From: Halorarum salinum
GTDB taxonomy: Archaea; Halobacteriota; Halobacteria; Halobacteriales; Haloferacaceae
Length of the DNA stretch: 64,000 nucleotides
NCBI RefSeq assembly: GCF_013402875.1
Contig: NZ_CP058579.1
Coordinates: forward strand, 2,604,001 to 2,668,000
Direction: 5' to 3'
In this document: positions 1 to 7,619 of the stretch, one piece after another
Layout: each line of letters begins with the position of its first letter
Position numbering within the stretch: position 1 is the stretch's first letter
The notes under the pieces: model-generated
What the model saw: the letters and a program-made list of their open reading frames with translations, nothing else
What the model was told of the DNA's origin: nothing
The model's database searches: none
Program-made: the position numbers and the translations under genes

Positions 1-33
1 ATGACCCACACCGGGATCCTCGGCGAGGACTGA
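1..33 (+). CDS. possible 3' end of an upstream gene
   Basis: The first 33 bases read as an open frame ending in TGA, and the residues before the stop are Gly-Glu-Asp, as at the end of many haloarchaeal proteins. The rest of the gene, if there is one, lies outside the window. There is too little sequence to assign a function, and a chance frame cannot be excluded. Confidence 0.2.
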   Translation: MTHTGILGED

Positions 34-196
34 GCGGAATCGGGAGTCCACGACGGTCGGCGAGGGGTGCGTGGGATCGGGAACCGGCGACGGCGGGATC
101 GGCCGGCGTCGTGCGTTCGTCGGGTCGGGCGTCCGATCTCACGCGAGGCGCGCGACACCTATCAGTTTTTGTCGCAGGCGTGTCAACCGTCCACGC

Positions 197-1336
197 ATGA
201 CAGACGACATCGCACGCGGGCTCGAGGGAGTCACCGTTGCAGAAACGCGACTGAGCAGCATCGACGGCGAGGCCGGCGAACTGACCATCGGCGGGTTCCC
301 GCTCCCGGAACTCGCCGGCAACGCGACGTTCGAGGAGACCGTGTTCCTCCTGCGGGAGGACCGGCTCCCCGACGCGGACGAGTTCGAGTCGATCCGGGCA
401 GACCTCGCCTCGCGCCGCGACGTCGAACCCGAAACGCTGGAGACGCTCCGGGCGGCCGCCGAGGACGGTCTCCCCGCGATGGACGCGCTCCGGATGGGTG
501 TCGCTGCGGCCACGCTCGGAGGCGAGGCGTCGACGGCCGGCGACCCCGCGGATGACGCGCTCACCGCCGTCGCCGTGATGCCGACCCTCGTCGCGGCCTA
601 CTGGCGGTACCACGAGGGCGACGAGCCGGTCGCCCCCCGCGAGGACCTCGGCCACGCCGCGAACTACCTCCACATGCTGAACGACGAGGAACCCGACGAA
701 GCCCGGGTTCGCGGACTCGAGACGTACCTGAACTCGGTCGTCGACCACGGGCTGAACGCCTCGACGTTCACCGCGCGGTGTATCGCCTCCACCGAGTCCG
801 ACGTCGTTTCGGCGGTCACGGGCGCGGTCGGCGCCCTGAAGGGGCCGCTCCACGGCGGGGCGCCCGGTCCGGTCCTCGACATGCTCCTCGACGTCCACGA
901 GTCCGGCGATCCGGAGGCGGCCGTCCGCGATCGTCTGGAAGCCGGCGAGCGTCTCATGGGGTTCGGCCACCGGGTGTACGAGGTACGCGACCCCCGCGCG
1001 GCGGTGCTCTCGGACGCCGCGGAGTCGTTCTACGGGGACGCGGGCGACGCCGACTTCTTCGAGTCCGCGCGCGAGGCCGAGCGGGTCGGCGTCGAGGCGC
1101 TGGCCGAGCACAAGCCGGGGCGGCGACTGGAGACGAACGTGGAGTTCTACACCGCGGTGCTCCTGCACGGCATCGGCGTCCCGAGGGAGCTGTTCACGGC
1201 GACGTTCGGCGTCGCCCGGGTCGGCGGCTGGACTGCCCACTGTCTGGAACAGCTGGCGGACAACAGGATCATCCGGCCACGTGCCCGCTACGTCGGCGAG
1301 ACGAACCGGACCTGGGTACCGGTCTCCGAGCGGTGA
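197..1336 (+). CDS. citrate synthase-like protein (citrate/2-methylcitrate synthase family)
   Basis: This 379-residue protein belongs to the citrate synthase family, which condenses an acyl-CoA (usually acetyl-CoA) with oxaloacetate. The ATG at 197 follows the box-A-like run near 170 and starts the conserved N-terminus MTDDIARGLEGV. Family landmarks are the PLHGGAPG segment (His219), GFGHRVYEVRDPRA (His258) and the C-terminal RPRARYVG. The segment that normally carries the catalytic aspartate (NVDFYS) reads NVEFYT here, so Glu316 takes the Asp position. Haloarchaea usually have a main citrate synthase as well, so this may be the divergent paralogue acting on acetyl- or propionyl-CoA. It stands alone, tail to tail with the regulator that follows. 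Confidence 0.85.
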   Translation: MTDDIARGLEGVTVAETRLSSIDGEAGELTIGGFPLPELAGNATFEETVFLLREDRLPDADEFESIRADLASRRDVEPETLETLRAAAEDGLPAMDALRMGVAAATLGGEASTAGDPADDALTAVAVMPTLVAAYWRYHEGDEPVAPREDLGHAANYLHMLNDEEPDEARVRGLETYLNSVVDHGLNASTFTARCIASTESDVVSAVTGAVGALKGPLHGGAPGPVLDMLLDVHESGDPEAAVRDRLEAGERLMGFGHRVYEVRDPRAAVLSDAAESFYGDAGDADFFESAREAERVGVEALAEHKPGRRLETNVEFYTAVLLHGIGVPRELFTATFGVARVGGWTAHCLEQLADNRIIRPRARYVGETNRTWVPVSER

Positions 1337-1363
1337 CCGGAGGGACGAACGGGACCCGGACGC

Positions 1364-1954
1364 TCAGGCCTCCTCCTCGATCCGCTCGTAGCGCTCGCGG
1401 AACTGCGACTCGCAGGTCGGACAGCAGAAGTGGTGGAGCGTGCCGCCGACGCGCGCGGTCGACCCCTCGTTCGTCACGGAGTTGCCGCACTCGGCGCACT
1501 CGAACGCGAACTCGGCGGCGCCGACGCTCGGCGTCCACTCGGCGTCCACGAGCGGTTCCGCCGCGAAGTCGGCCACGTGCTGGGGGCCGAGCGTCGCCTC
1601 GACCCACTCGTAGGTCGGCCGGTCCGGGACGCGGACGTGGGCGAGCACGTCGCCGTCGTCGGTGACGAACACGTGCTCGACCGCGCCGGCGTCCACGAGG
1701 GATTCGCGGACCGTCTCCCGGTCGCCGGCCGCCGGCGTCACGCGGACCAGCGTGGGGGCGCCGGCCCGGAGCGTCGAGCGGTCCACGTCGACCGTGAACC
1801 GCCGGATGACGCCGGTCTCCCGCAGGCGGGAGACGCGGTCCGAGACGGCCGGAGGGGAGAGGTCGACCGCCTCGGCGATGTCGCTGTAGGACCGGCGGCC
1901 GTCCTCTGTGAGCATGCGGAGGATGTCCAGGTCGGTGTCGTCGAGATCGCGCAT
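1364..1954 (-). CDS. AsnC/Lrp-family regulator with C-terminal TRASH metal-binding domain
   Basis: A 196-residue transcription factor. Residues 4-52 form an AsnC-type winged helix (DDTDLDILRML, then PPAVSDRVSRL), residues about 60-130 fit an AsnC ligand/dimerisation region, and residues 150-185 form a TRASH domain with Cys153, Cys156, His174/175, Cys177/178 and Cys181 as likely metal ligands. TRASH domains sense or deliver transition metals, often copper, in archaea, and haloarchaeal AsnC-TRASH proteins commonly sit by copper exporters. No metal exporter is adjacent here, so the target is unknown. The start codon follows a gap of about 100 bp shared divergently with the small zinc ribbon. Confidence 0.85.
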   Translation of the reverse strand: MRDLDDTDLDILRMLTEDGRRSYSDIAEAVDLSPPAVSDRVSRLRETGVIRRFTVDVDRSTLRAGAPTLVRVTPAAGDRETVRESLVDAGAVEHVFVTDDGDVLAHVRVPDRPTYEWVEATLGPQHVADFAAEPLVDAEWTPSVGAAEFAFECAECGNSVTNEGSTARVGGTLHHFCCPTCESQFRERYERIEEEA

Positions 1955-2058
1955 GGTCGGGCACTGGGAACGCGCGGGGAAAGTTCCTGCCCAAACCGGC
2001 CGGTAACGGCGGATGAACTATCGGTACGTTCAACTTGCGTCCCCGCGAGAGTTCGGAC

Positions 2059-2226
2059 ATGCAGCGACTCATCTCCCGGAGCACCGGCCGGGACCTGCTC
2101 CGGTGTCGGCGGTGCGGTTCCGAGTTCCCGGAGGGGCGTGCGACGACCGACGGCTGGCACTACGCCTGTCCGACCGACGACTGCGACTCCACCGGGATCG
2201 GCGACGGCCTGAAGCGACTCGACTGA
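2059..2226 (+). CDS. small zinc-ribbon protein (55 aa)
   Basis: A 55-residue protein with two cysteine pairs, CRRCG (Cys16, Cys19) and CPTDDC (Cys37, Cys42), fitting a single zinc ribbon. Haloarchaea encode many such small zinc-finger proteins, mostly of unknown function. The ATG at 2059 is preferred; an upstream in-frame ATG at 2035 would add eight residues (RPRESSD) with no family-like character. It is transcribed divergently from the AsnC/TRASH regulator. No specific function is claimed. Confidence 0.65.
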   Translation: MQRLISRSTGRDLLRCRRCGSEFPEGRATTDGWHYACPTDDCDSTGIGDGLKRLD

Positions 2227-2364
2227 CGCGGTTCGGCGGGACGGTTCGCTCGGACGGTTCGCCCGGCCAGACCCCGCCTACGTGGGCCGGCCCGAACGGA
2301 CCGGCCCGGCCACGACCGCACGCGACTCACACCCTTTTTGGCGACGGACGCCCCAGTCCCGGCA

Positions 2365-4233
2365 ATGACCGACCGCGACTACGACGACCTGGGCCTCGTC
2401 GCCGGGCTGGAGATCCACCAGCAGCTCGACACGGCGACGAAGCTGTTCTGCGGGTCGCCGACGACGCTGCGGGAGCCCGAGGAGTCCGACCGGACCGTCA
2501 CCCGGTTCCTGCACCCGACGAAGTCCGAACTCGGCGAGATCGACGAGGCGGCCCTCGAGGAGTCACGGGTCGAGCGGGAGTTCGAGTACCTCGCGTACGA
2601 CACGACCTGCCTCGTCGAGGAGGACGACGAACCGCCCGCCGAGATCGACGCCGAGGCGCTCTCGGTCGCGATGCAGATCGCGAACCTGCTCGACGCGACC
2701 GTCGTCGACCAGGCGCACGTCATGCGGAAGATCGTCATCGACGGCTCGAACACCTCCGGCTTCCAGCGCTCGACGCTGCTCGGCCAGGAGGGGGAGATCG
2801 AGACCCCGGACGGCGCCGTCGGCATCGAGGACCTGATGCTGGAGGAGGAGTCCGCGAAACGGGTCGCGGAGACGGAAGAGGGGGTCCGCTACTCGCTCGA
2901 CCGGCTGGGCATCCCGCTCGTCGAGATCGGAACGAAGCCGGACGTCTCGACCCCGAAGCAGGCCCGGGACGCGGCCGAGCGCATCGGGATGCTTCTCCGC
3001 TCGACGGGCGCCGTGAAGCGCGGGCTCGGCACCATCCGGCAGGACGTGAACGTCTCCATCGCCGACGGCGCCCGCGTGGAGATCAAGGGCGTCCAGGCGC
3101 TCGACCAGATCGACGAGATCGTCGCCCTCGAGGTCGACCGACAGGCCGAACTCGTCGGGATCGCCGCGGAGCTCGACGAGCGCGACGCGAGCGTGGCCGA
3201 GCCGACGGACGTGACCGAGGTCTTCGAGGGCACCGACTCTGGCGTCATCGCCGGCGCGTTGGACGACGGCGGCGCGGTCCACGCGGTCCGGCTCGCGGGC
3301 TTCGACGGCGTCGTCGGCCGGGAACTCCAGCCCGACCGCCGGCTCGGGACCGAGCTCTCGGACCACGCGAAGCGACACGGCGCGGGCGGGGTGTTCCACA
3401 CCGACGAACTGCCGGCCTACGGGGTCACGGAGTCGGAGGTCGCGGCGCTCCGCGAGGCCGTCGGTGCGGGGGCCGAGGACGCGGTCGCGCTGGTGGCCGA
3501 CGACCCGGAGACGGCCGAACTGGCGATCGACGCCGTGGCCGAGCGCGCGGCCGTCGCGATCGAGGGCGTCCCCGAGGAGACCCGCGGCGCGAACGACGAC
3601 GGGACGACCCGCTACATGCGCCCGCTGCCGGGCGCCGCGCGGCTCTACCCCGAGACGGACGTCCCGCCGGTCGAGCTCGACCCGGCCGACGTGGAGACGC
3701 CGGAACTGCTCACCGAGAAGGCCGATCGGTACGCCGCGGAGTACGGCCTCGATCCGGGGCTCGCGGAACAGGTCGCGTACGGCCGCCGGATGCCCCTGTT
3801 CGAGGAGGCGGTCGAGGCCGGGGTCGACCCGACGTTCGCCGCCACGACGCTGGAGTCCGTCGTCACGGAACTCCGTCGGGACGACGTCCCCGTCGAGGAC
3901 CTGACCGACGGGGCGTTTCTCTCGACGTTCGAGCTCGTCGAGGACGGCGACCTCGCGAAGGAGGGCGTGAACGAGGTGCTCGCGACGCTCGCCCGGAACC
4001 CCGGCCTGACCGCCGAGGAGGCCGTCGAGGAGGCCGGACTCTCGGGCGTCGACGAGGACGAGGTGCGCGAGGCCGTCGCCGAGGTCGTCGAGCGCAACGC
4101 CGAGCAGGTCGAGACGGAGGGGATGGGCGCCTTCTCCGGCCTGATGGGCGAGGCGATGGGGGCGCTCCGCGGGAGGGCCGACGGCGAGGTCGTGAGCGAC
4201 GCCCTCCGCGAGGAGATCCGGAAGCGAGCGTGA
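2365..4233 (+). CDS. gatE: glutamyl-tRNA(Gln) amidotransferase subunit E
   Basis: A 622-residue GatB/GatE-family protein. GatE with GatD forms the archaeal amidotransferase that converts Glu-tRNA(Gln) to Gln-tRNA(Gln) in the cytoplasm. The N-terminal GLVAGLEIHQQL start, the cradle domain with the QDVNVSI motif, a GatE-specific inserted domain in the middle (roughly residues 270-410), and the helical tail with the YqeY-like end near residue 500-620 match the family in order and length. The ATG at 2365 is chosen because the conserved GLEIHQQL lies about 15 residues downstream. gatD is not in the window. The UDG gene follows after 6 bp, suggesting cotranscription. Confidence 0.95.
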   Translation: MTDRDYDDLGLVAGLEIHQQLDTATKLFCGSPTTLREPEESDRTVTRFLHPTKSELGEIDEAALEESRVEREFEYLAYDTTCLVEEDDEPPAEIDAEALSVAMQIANLLDATVVDQAHVMRKIVIDGSNTSGFQRSTLLGQEGEIETPDGAVGIEDLMLEEESAKRVAETEEGVRYSLDRLGIPLVEIGTKPDVSTPKQARDAAERIGMLLRSTGAVKRGLGTIRQDVNVSIADGARVEIKGVQALDQIDEIVALEVDRQAELVGIAAELDERDASVAEPTDVTEVFEGTDSGVIAGALDDGGAVHAVRLAGFDGVVGRELQPDRRLGTELSDHAKRHGAGGVFHTDELPAYGVTESEVAALREAVGAGAEDAVALVADDPETAELAIDAVAERAAVAIEGVPEETRGANDDGTTRYMRPLPGAARLYPETDVPPVELDPADVETPELLTEKADRYAAEYGLDPGLAEQVAYGRRMPLFEEAVEAGVDPTFAATTLESVVTELRRDDVPVEDLTDGAFLSTFELVEDGDLAKEGVNEVLATLARNPGLTAEEAVEEAGLSGVDEDEVREAVAEVVERNAEQVETEGMGAFSGLMGEAMGALRGRADGEVVSDALREEIRKRA

Positions 4234-4239
4234 ACTGAG

Positions 4240-4872
4240 ATGCCCGTCCAGGAGGAGTTCGCGAACCCGTTCGGCATGGACGAGGAGTGCCGGAACTGCC
4301 CGGAACTCGCCGCGTGTCGCGAGCGCGTGGTCCACGGCTACGGCGACGCCGGCGCGGAGGTGCTCGTCATCGGCGAGTCGCCGACGGCCGGGGCCGAGCG
4401 GAACGGCGTGCCGTTCACGGGCGACGAGGCCGGCGAACGGCTGCAGCGGGTTCTCGGCGACCTGGGGCTCTCGAACTCGCCCCCAGACGCTGACGAACCC
4501 GAACTGCGGAACGCGTACCTCACCTATCTCGCGCGGTGCCGGCACCCCGATCGCCCCGCGACCGACGTGGAGGTCGCCAACTGCGAGCCGTTCCGGAACG
4601 CCGAACTGCGGATGATCAACCCCGAACTCATCGTCCCGGTCGGCCAGCGCGCGCTGGAGGAACTGGCCGTCGAGTACACCACGCGCGCGCCGGAGAGCTT
4701 CGACGCCGACGCGGAACATGCGACGACGGTCCGCGGCCGGGGGTTCGAACTGCTCCCGATGAAGGACCTCGAGGACCTGACGGACGCGGACGCGGACGCG
4801 TTCGTCGACCACGTGCTGGAGAACGTCTTCTCGCGCGACTACCGGCAGACGAAGGGACGGCGGAGCCGGTAG
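4240..4872 (+). CDS. uracil-DNA glycosylase superfamily protein, Fe-S type
   Basis: A 210-residue protein of the uracil-DNA glycosylase superfamily, which excises uracil from deaminated DNA to start base-excision repair. The N-terminus has Cys17, Cys20 and Cys26 in a CRNCPELAAC arrangement, and a further cysteine pair appears around residues 100-115 (LARCRHP and VANCEPF), fitting the 4Fe-4S cluster of family 4/5 enzymes. The active-site segment GESPTAGAERNGVPFTG corresponds to the GEAPG...G.PF.G motif, with Ser-Pro in place of Ala-Pro. It starts 6 bp after gatE. The exact UDG family cannot be fixed without an alignment. Confidence 0.85.
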   Translation: MPVQEEFANPFGMDEECRNCPELAACRERVVHGYGDAGAEVLVIGESPTAGAERNGVPFTGDEAGERLQRVLGDLGLSNSPPDADEPELRNAYLTYLARCRHPDRPATDVEVANCEPFRNAELRMINPELIVPVGQRALEELAVEYTTRAPESFDADAEHATTVRGRGFELLPMKDLEDLTDADADAFVDHVLENVFSRDYRQTKGRRSR

Positions 4873-4914
4873 GTCCGGCCACGGCCGTCCGGTCTGATCG
4901 TCTCCCCCGCCGAC

Positions 4915-5115
4915 TCACCAGTACCGCGTGCGCCACCGCCGCGGCGCGGTCCGCCAGCCCCAGAGGACGGCCGCGCCAACGGCCACGACCAGCAGCGCGA
5001 GCGTCACGCCGACGCCGGCCCGCGAGGGTCCGGCGAGGAGCAACGTGGCGAGCGCACCGGCCGTCAGCAGGGCGATGGCTAGCGTGCCGAGGACGCCGAA
5101 TCGAGCGAGTCGCAT
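4915..5115 (-). CDS. small two-helix membrane protein (66 aa)
   Basis: A 66-residue protein with two predicted membrane helices, at about residues 6-28 and 34-53, and a basic C-terminal tail rich in Arg and Trp. A good GGAGGT ribosome-binding site lies just before the ATG. I do not recognise the family. It is divergent from the DUF2064-like gene; the 59-bp gap between the two starts probably holds both promoters. Confidence 0.6.
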   Translation of the reverse strand: MRLARFGVLGTLAIALLTAGALATLLLAGPSRAGVGVTLALLVVAVGAAVLWGWRTAPRRWRTRYW

Positions 5116-5174
5116 ACCTCCGCTGGAACGGGCGAGTGTATAAGGTTGAAGGACGCCCCGCGCGGAGGTCCCCC

Positions 5175-5921
5175 ATGACCGTCGTCGTCGTCCTCGCCGA
5201 CCCGCCCCGTCCCGGACTCGCGCTCCCCGACCTCGCGGGGACCTCCCCGCTCTCGGCCGAGGACGCCGCGGACCTGTACCGTGCGCTGCTCTCGGACACC
5301 GTTCGGGCCGTCGAGCGCTCGGGGGCCGACCTGCTCGTGAACTACCGCCCGGACGATCTGTTGCCCGACGAGTTCGTGACCGACACGTCGAGCGAGGCCG
5401 AGTTGCGCTCGCTCGCCGCCGGGGCGCTGGAGGACGTGACCGAGGCGCGCTTCGAGCCACAGGTCGGTTCGACCGTCTCCGCGCGGGTCGGCAACGCCGT
5501 GACCCACCTGCTCCGCGAGGAGGGGGCCACGTCGGTCGCCGCCGTCCGCGGGACTGCGCCGCTTCTCACCCGACCGGTCGTCGACTCGTCGGCGATGAAG
5601 CTCCGGACGAACGAGACGGTGCTCGGGCCGTCGACCCGCGGCCGGACGTACTTCGCCGGCTACACCGCGCCCGTGGACTTCGCGGACTCGTTCGGCGATG
5701 CGGAACTCGAGACGCTGACGAACAGGGCCAGGGACGCCGGCCACGACGTGGAGTTCCTCCCGATGCAGGTCGCGGTCGAGACGGAGGCGGACCTCCGGGA
5801 CCTCCTCCCCGTGCTCTGGTCGCGCATCGCCGCCGAGCGGATCGTCCCGGACCACACCGCCTCGTTCGTCCACGAGCGCGGGCTCAGGGTGCGCGACGGC
5901 GAGGTCGTCCTCGACGGGTAG
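5175..5921 (+). CDS. DUF2064-like protein (GT-A/nucleotidyltransferase-like fold)
   Basis: A 248-residue soluble protein opening with a beta strand (TVVVVLADPP) and containing helices that fit the DUF2064 family, proteins with a glycosyltransferase-A-like fold but unsettled activity. A GAGG ribosome-binding site precedes the ATG at 5175. The segment around SSAMKLRTNETVLGPS and the ending ERIVPDHTASFV look conserved rather than random. Family assignment rests on memory of haloarchaeal annotation, so the function should be treated as unknown. Confidence 0.65.
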   Translation: MTVVVVLADPPRPGLALPDLAGTSPLSAEDAADLYRALLSDTVRAVERSGADLLVNYRPDDLLPDEFVTDTSSEAELRSLAAGALEDVTEARFEPQVGSTVSARVGNAVTHLLREEGATSVAAVRGTAPLLTRPVVDSSAMKLRTNETVLGPSTRGRTYFAGYTAPVDFADSFGDAELETLTNRARDAGHDVEFLPMQVAVETEADLRDLLPVLWSRIAAERIVPDHTASFVHERGLRVRDGEVVLDG

Positions 5922-5964
5922 CGCGGGGGAAGACACTTACCGGCCGCCGCAGGACCCGTAGCCG

Positions 5965-6881
5965 ATGCCCTCCACGCGCCGACGCGTACTCGGAGTCGCC
6001 GGCACCGCCCTCGCCGGGATGGCCGGCTGTGCCGCCCCGTCCGGCGGCGACGGAACCGGCTCGGAACCCCTGACCGACGAGCCGATCCGGTCCCCGGCAT
6101 CGACCGGTTCGCCCGGGGGGTCGTCGTCCCCGGACGGGTCCGTCGCGATCGGCGAGGAACTCGCCGTCGACGGGGCGACGGTGTCGGTGACACGCGTCGC
6201 CGTCCGGGAGTCGTTCCAGTACCTCGACTCGCCGGACTCGATGGACGTGACCGCCGAGGACGGCGTCTGGTACGTGTTCGCCGCGGTCGAGGCCTCCCCC
6301 GAAGGGTCCGGCGATCTCCCGAGGTGGACGACTTCGGGCTGGTCGCGGACGGTGACGGTCACGAAACGACGACGTTCGTCGTCGACACCTACGGCGTCGA
6401 CGGCTGGGGGGCGCCGTTCGATCCGGAGGCGGACGGCGAGGGGTGGATCGGGTTCGCCGTCCCCGCGGGCTCGTCGGGCGAGGACCCGCGGATCACGCTC
6501 GGGGAGGCGTCGTGGCGGCTCGACGACGAACACGCGACCCGGCTCGCGGGGCCGAAACCGACCTTCGAACTCGTCTCGTTCGACGTTCCCGAGACGGTCG
6601 AGGCGAGGGAGTCGTTCGGCGCCACGGTCACGGCCCGAAACGTGGGCGACGTCCCGGGAGCGTTCCGCGGCGTGCTCAACGTCGAGGGCGGCGTGGCGGC
6701 CTACGCCCCGTACTCGTTCGAACTCGAACTCGACGCCGACGAGGAGGCGTCCTGGACCAAGGAGTTCGGATCCGACGTGACCCGCCCCGCGGTCCTGATG
6801 CGCCACCACCTGAAGACACCGGCGGGGGACCGCGACGCCAAGACCGAGGTGTCGTCGACGCCGACGACCGACGGGGAGTGA
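5965..6881 (+). pseudogene. frameshifted Tat lipoprotein
   Basis: The 5' frame encodes a twin-arginine lipoprotein signal (STRRRVLGVAG, lipobox AGMAGC) and a Ser/Gly/Asp-rich spacer, then runs to about residue 118 (SPEGSGDLP). The protein continues in a second frame from about 6321 (EVDDFGLVADG) to the stop at 6881. Restoring one C in the CCC run at 6318-6320 would join the two as DLPEVDDFG and give a protein of about 305 residues. The downstream part resembles beta-rich domains of secreted haloarchaeal lipoproteins (SFDVPETVEARESF). Either a real one-base deletion or a sequencing error in a short homopolymer explains it. Function unknown. Confidence 0.75.
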
Positions 6882-6967
6882 CGCCGGCCGTCGCCGGAGA
6901 CGCGACGGGGGAAGCGACCGACGTCGAACGGAACGACTTTTGTCCAGCGTCGACGAGTTCCCGATGC

Positions 6968-7051
6968 GGTGGGATGGCAGAGCGGCCCATTGCGCCTGCC
7001 TTGAAAGCAGGTAGCCTCACGGCTTCCTGGGTTCGAATCCCAGTCCCACCG
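6968..7051 (+). tRNA. tRNA-Ser (anticodon TGA)
   Basis: The sequence folds as a class II tRNA. The acceptor stem is GGTGGGA paired with TCCCACC, the discriminator is G at 7051, the anticodon stem CCTGC/GCAGG encloses the loop CTTGAAA (anticodon TGA), a long variable arm follows, and the T arm is CTGGG-TTCGAAT-CCCAG. The G discriminator and long variable arm fit serine. No intron and no encoded CCA are seen. Confidence 0.95.
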
Positions 7052-7057
7052 CTCGAC

Positions 7058-7098
7058 CTTTTACGCTGCGGGCTGCCTTCCGCAGCCCTCGGTAAAAG
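7058..7098 (+). terminator. hairpin just downstream of tRNA-Ser
   Basis: Outer arms CTTTTAC (7058-7064) and GTAAAAG (7092-7098) pair perfectly, and an inner stem GCTGCGG (7065-7071) pairs with CCGCAGC (7080-7086). The hairpin begins six bases after the tRNA. It may end transcription or guide 3' processing; neither can be shown from sequence. Confidence 0.5.
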
Positions 7099-7137
7099 CT
7101 CGACCGAAAGCGCTCCTCGCTCCCGTCGCTCGTGGGA

Positions 7138-7160
7138 CGAAAGGCGCTTCGCGCCTTTCG
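7138..7160. repeat. perfect 10-bp hairpin, CGAAAGGCGC arms
   Basis: Arms CGAAAGGCGC (7138-7147) and GCGCCTTTCG (7151-7160) flank a TTC loop. A sister hairpin with the same left arm and an AAA loop lies at 45744-45766 inside another copy of the dispersed element, so this is a recurring module. Confidence 0.6.
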
Positions 7161-7260
7161 AACGACTTCGCTCGCTCGGGTCGGTCGTCGGCCCGCTCGT
7201 TCGCTCACCGCGTTCGCCCCCTCCCGGAGGTGTGCGTTTGCGACCGCACCGCTGCTGCCG

Positions 7261-7414
7261 TGGCGCGCGGCGGCCGAACCCCGTGCGTGGCCGAACCGCG
7301 CAGGGGGCGAGCATCGCAGCGAGCGCGAGCGAGCGGGAAGCGCGGGCGGTTGGGTGAGTTCCGAGGAGTTCGCTCCGAGGTAGGTGAGGTGCGGTCGTGC
7401 GGGGCTGAAAGGGG
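7261..7414 (+). repeat. dispersed intergenic element, copy A
   Basis: This copy begins TGGCGCGCGGC and ends with a core (7388-7414) matching AGGTGCGGTCG-G-GG--CTGAAAGG. It also has the segment GTGAGTTCCGAGGAG..CTCCGAGG shared with copy B. The copies at 45624-45918 and 54073-54207 have the same ends and orientation. No protein-coding character is evident. It occupies most of the 570-bp gap between tRNA-Ser and rqcH. Confidence 0.65.
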
Positions 7415-7510
7415 TCGACCCTATCGAGTCGGGGGCCTCGCTGTGCTCCTCACGCTCACTCCGTTCGCGCTGTGGTGCTTGCTTCGTCCGCCTTCCCCGA
7501 TAGGGTCGAG
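7409..7510. repeat. inverted repeat upstream of rqcH
   Basis: TCGACCCTATCG near 7415 recurs inverted as CGATAGGGTCGA near 7500, giving arms of about 12 bp separated by roughly 75 bp. It overlaps the end of element copy A and lies about 110 bp before the rqcH start. Role unknown. Confidence 0.4.
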
Positions 7511-7619
7511 GGCTTTCTGAGCATGGGTGTTCCAGAAATGGGTGGAGCAAGTGGCCTACAGACGTATCGGACCCATCCCGCAACGCCCAAACGCCCACCC
7601 CAACTACCGAACACAACGA

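Noticed and set aside
67-555. Long Arg-rich open frames antiparallel or offset to the citrate synthase gene
   Set aside because: Composition (Arg/Gly/Pro/Ala-rich, no motifs) is the typical shadow of GC-rich coding DNA in other frames; the citrate synthase frame explains this stretch.
6968-7051. Possible attachment site in tRNA-Ser
   Set aside because: No second copy of the tRNA 3' end was seen in the window, and no integrase lies nearby.
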